From assembly GCA_038210655.1 (NCBI GenBank), contig JBBQWM010000018.1:1-64000 (forward strand): DNA of 64,000 nucleotides, read 5' to 3'. Position 1 is the stretch's first letter. Every line of letters begins with the position of its first letter. The notes beneath the pieces were generated by a model that was not told the DNA's origin, did no database searches, and worked only from the letters and a program-made list of their open reading frames with translations. Position numbers and translations under genes: made by a program. Positions 61,543 through 64,000 of this stretch are shown here, piece after piece. The stretch comes from 54-19 sp038210655 (GTDB taxonomy: Bacteria > Chloroflexota > Chloroflexia > Chloroheliales > Chloroheliaceae).

Positions 61543-61696
61543 ATCATTCTTCCCCCTAACAGAACTTAATTTACCCGCTTTACACTCCGATCCTATCGCC
61601 CGCAGGTAAATAACCCAGTCAATATGGGTAAAAATAGGATAAAAACGGTGAATCTTCTTTAGAGCTATAAAGACTGGCACGGTTTATGGTATTAGG

Positions 61697-61804
61697 TTTG
61701 TAACTGCTCAGGCCGGGCGACCACATCGGGTCGCCCCTACAACGGATTTTGGGTAGGGGCGACCCGATGTGATCGCCCGAAAGAGTAGGTTGAGTAGTTA
61801 CTAA
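61697..61804. repeat. MITE-like element with GTAACT ends
   Basis: Left end TTTGTAACTGCTCAG (61697-61711), right end GAGTAGTTACTAAA at 61792-61805; the core consists of the inverted GGGCGACCACATCGGGTCGCCC family. Similar to 20684-20792. Confidence 0.75.
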
Positions 61805-61953
61805 AGTTTATTAGTCGCCTTTTGCGAACCAGCTTCGCGGCGACCATTTGCAAATCTTCCGGTTGGTTCATTAAAATAGAACTGCAAAACAAACTGCTCT
61901 CCGAGGCTAAAGTGGTTGGCTTCGGACGAAACTAGAAAGATCGGTAATAATCT

Positions 61954-64000
61954 ATGGCTTTAGAGAAAAATCCTAAAGGTGGGCTGGGTAAATTCCTCGG
62001 TCGCCATATTGGGCTGGTTCCCAACCCCCTCAGCAAACGCAGCCACCAACTCGAATCGCGTATCAAAGGGGCCGAGAAATACCATAGTATCTGCCCATAT
62101 TGTGCGGTTGGGTGCAGCCAGTTGGTTTTTGTCAAAGATAAAAAGATTATCGACATCGAAGGCAACCCGGAAAGCCCGATCAACCGAGGGACGCTTTGCC
62201 CGAAAGGAAGTGCGACCTATAGTCTGAGCGTTAATCCCTTGCGGCTGACCAAAGTCAAATACCGCGCTCCCTATAGCGATCATTGGGAGGAAAAGCCGCT
62301 CGATTGGGCGATGGATCGGATCGCCCAACTGGTCAAAGAGACCCGTGATAGTACCTTCCAGGAATACAGCCAGGAGCATGAAGGTCTGCCGATCAACCGT
62401 ACCGAAGCTATTGCCCACATCGGCGGGGCGACGCTGGACAATGAAGAAAATTATCTGATTATCAAACTCTTTCGCTCACTTGGGATGGTCTATATCGAAA
62501 ATCAGGCCCGTATCTGACACAGTTCCACCGTACCCGGTCTGGGTACAAGCTTTGGACGTGGTGGGGCGACGACGGCTCCCTGGGACTTGGTAAATAGCGA
62601 TTGTATTTTGATACAAGGCTCGAATATGGCTGAATGCCATCCGGTCGCCTACCGTTTTGTGATGGAGGCCCGCGAAAAGGGAGCCAAGATTATTCACGTA
62701 GACCCTCGCTTTACCCGGACTTCGGCGACGGCTAGTTTGTATGCGCCGATCAGAACCGGGACGGACATCGTGTTTTTGGGCGGTATCATTAATTATATTC
62801 TTCAAAACGAGCTTTATTTCAAAGATTACGTGCTAAATTACACCAATGCCGCTTTTTTGGTCAACCAGGCTTATAAGGGGCCGGATGAATTGGGTGGGCT
62901 GTTTGATGGCTACGACCCCAAGACCCAAACTTATAACCACGCGACCTGGCAGTACGAGGTAGCCGATGCCCACAAAAATGGTGCTGGTGCGCAACAGGGT
63001 CAAGGGCAGTCTCAAGCAGAGGCCAAACCAGATAGTCAGGCGGCCCACTCTGGGCAGCGCAAGGGGCCACCTTTGCGGGATGAAACCCTGAGCGACCCCC
63101 ATTGCGTCTTTCAGCTTCTCAAAAGCCATTTTAGCCGTTATACGCCAGAAATGGTTGAGCGCGTTTGCGGTACACCCCAGGCAGTCTTTCTACAAGTGGC
63201 AAAGACCCTGGCTGAAAATAGCGGGCGTGATCGGACGAGTGCGCTTTGCTACGCAGTTGGCTTTACCCAGCACAGCACGGGGGTACAGATGATCCGGGCT
63301 GCTGCTATTTTGCAATTGCTGCTTGGCAACATCGGACGACCGGGTGGCGGGGTGCTGGCTTTGCGCGGTCACGCCACGATCCAGGGTTCGACCGACATTC
63401 CAACCCTTTATAACCTGCTACCGGGTTATCTCCAAATGCCCAGCGAAAGCCAAAAGCAGTACAAGCTTCAAGATTATTTGGAAGCCAACTATAGTGCTAC
63501 TGGGTGGTGGCACAACATGCCCAAGTACATCGTGAGCTTTTTGAAAGCCTGGTACGGCCCGCACGCTACCAAAGATAACGATTGGGGCTTTCACAACCTG
63601 CCCAAAATTAACGGCGACTACAGCTATAACCAGATTTTCTACCGAATGAACGAAGGCAAGCTCAAGGGCCTGTTCGTGATGGGCGAGAATTTTGGGGTGG
63701 GCGGTCTCAATGCCCGGTATGAAGTAAAGGCTATGCAAAAGCTGGATTGGTGTGTCGTCCGCGATATTTACCCGGTCGAAGTAGCGGACTTTTGGAAGGC
63801 CGAAGGGGTAGACCCCCGGACTATCCCAACCGAACTCTTTTTGATGCCTGCCGCCGTTGTAGCCGAAAAAGATGGCTCCTATACCAATACCCAACGTATG
63901 GTACAGTGGCACGATAAGGCGGTAGACCCGCCCGGCGATGCTCGTAGCGAGACCTGGTTTATTTACCATTTGGGTCGCCGCCTTCAAGCCCTCTACCAGG
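61954..64000 (+). CDS. fdnG: Selenocysteine formate dehydrogenase alpha subunit (FdnG-type), 3'-truncated by window
   Basis: ATG at 61954. Residues 47-82 hold the [4Fe-4S] ligands CPYCAVGC and later C82 in GTLCPKG. At residue 188, TGA (62515-62517) replaces the catalytic Sec/Cys in NQARI-U-HSSTV. The frame then continues without stop to the window end: GLGTSFGRGGATTAPWDLV, VDPRFTRTSATASLYAPIRT and LRGHATIQGSTD match FdnG/FdoG-type formate dehydrogenases. It oxidises formate to CO2 with molybdenum or tungsten bis-MGD. No twin-arginine signal is seen, so the side of the membrane is unclear. Beta and gamma subunits would lie to the right. A repeat element sits upstream. Confidence 0.93.
62515..62564 (+). 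promoter_or_regulatory. Sec UGA codon and bacterial SECIS hairpin
   Basis: UGA at 62515-62517. Downstream, outer stem CCACC/GGTGG (62525-62529 with 62560-62564) and inner stem GTACCC/GGGTAC (62530-62535 with 62541-62546) enclose the five-base loop GGTCT at 62536-62540. The GGU at codon +7 after UGA and the GGUCU loop agree with my memory of the E. coli fdhF element, and would bind SelB. Confidence 0.85.

Noticed and set aside
62515..62517. TGA as a nonsense mutation in the formate dehydrogenase gene
   Set aside because: It sits exactly at the catalytic Sec position, the frame is intact after it, and a SECIS hairpin follows.

Overview
The window looks like chromosomal DNA of a member of the Chloroflexota (a moderate-GC Gram-positive-like or monoderm relative). 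The reasons are the lipoproteins with long Thr/Ala-rich linkers, the DUF1800/DUF1501 pair, the CruA/CruP-type lycopene cyclase relative, a fused response regulator/thioredoxin-reductase-like protein, and many intergenic GTAGGGGCGACC-type palindromes. This is inference from protein families; no rRNA or tRNA gene was found to confirm it.

Layout. 1-3000: the end of an IS3-family element, a DUF885 metallopeptidase-like gene broken by an in-frame amber codon, and a crotonase. 3100-5900: a consensus promoter, a structured untranslated leader, then greA and lysS. 6000-15400: a polysaccharide deacetylase lipoprotein, SRPBCC and Nudix proteins, a CruA/CruP-like flavoprotein, a ParE-type toxin with its partner, and two tandem WD40 lipoproteins. 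15800-20640: clpC, a possible ADP-ribosyltransferase-fold toxin with a small partner gene, and a GT2 glycosyltransferase. 20860-30100: surface proteins, a glycoside hydrolase, an ADP-ribosylglycohydrolase, radC, a Rad52-type annealing protein, and two related membrane-anchored surface proteins that each sit behind a sigma-54-like -24/-12 element. 30270-34110: a small accessory island (tyrosine recombinase, Gly/Asn-rich coiled protein, SUMF1-fold protein, an orphan and a HicB-like protein). 34350-38570: DUF1800, DUF1501 and a sugar-type solute-binding lipoprotein. 38700-42760: a Uma2 nuclease-like gene and a two-gene redox-like signalling pair. 43530-51420: a subtilase lipoprotein, an orphan DNA methyltransferase, an ABC-2 exporter whose ATPase carries a one-base frameshift, and a chemoreceptor-like protein. 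51670-61550: a giant HTH/cyclase-like/STAND/TPR regulator, a receiver-like protein, an FAD hydroxylase with an MBL-fold partner, and a Nudix-like/APH fusion. 61950-64000: the start of a formate dehydrogenase alpha gene that reads through TGA as selenocysteine.

The clearest non-routine result is the selenocysteine formate dehydrogenase: the frame continues to the window end after TGA at 62515 with strong FdnG-type homology, and a hairpin with a GGTCT loop sits directly downstream. The most unusual protein architecture is the receiver/glutaredoxin-like/thioredoxin-reductase-like fusion at 39707, which has lost the expected redox cysteines and is coupled to a cNMP-domain histidine kinase. Other points worth attention are the structured RNA leader at 3181-3320, the paired sigma-54-like promoters, the MITE-like elements ending in GTAACTA...TAGTTAC, and 7-nt simple repeats that have entered coding frames.

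All family assignments were made by eye from translated sequence without database searches.
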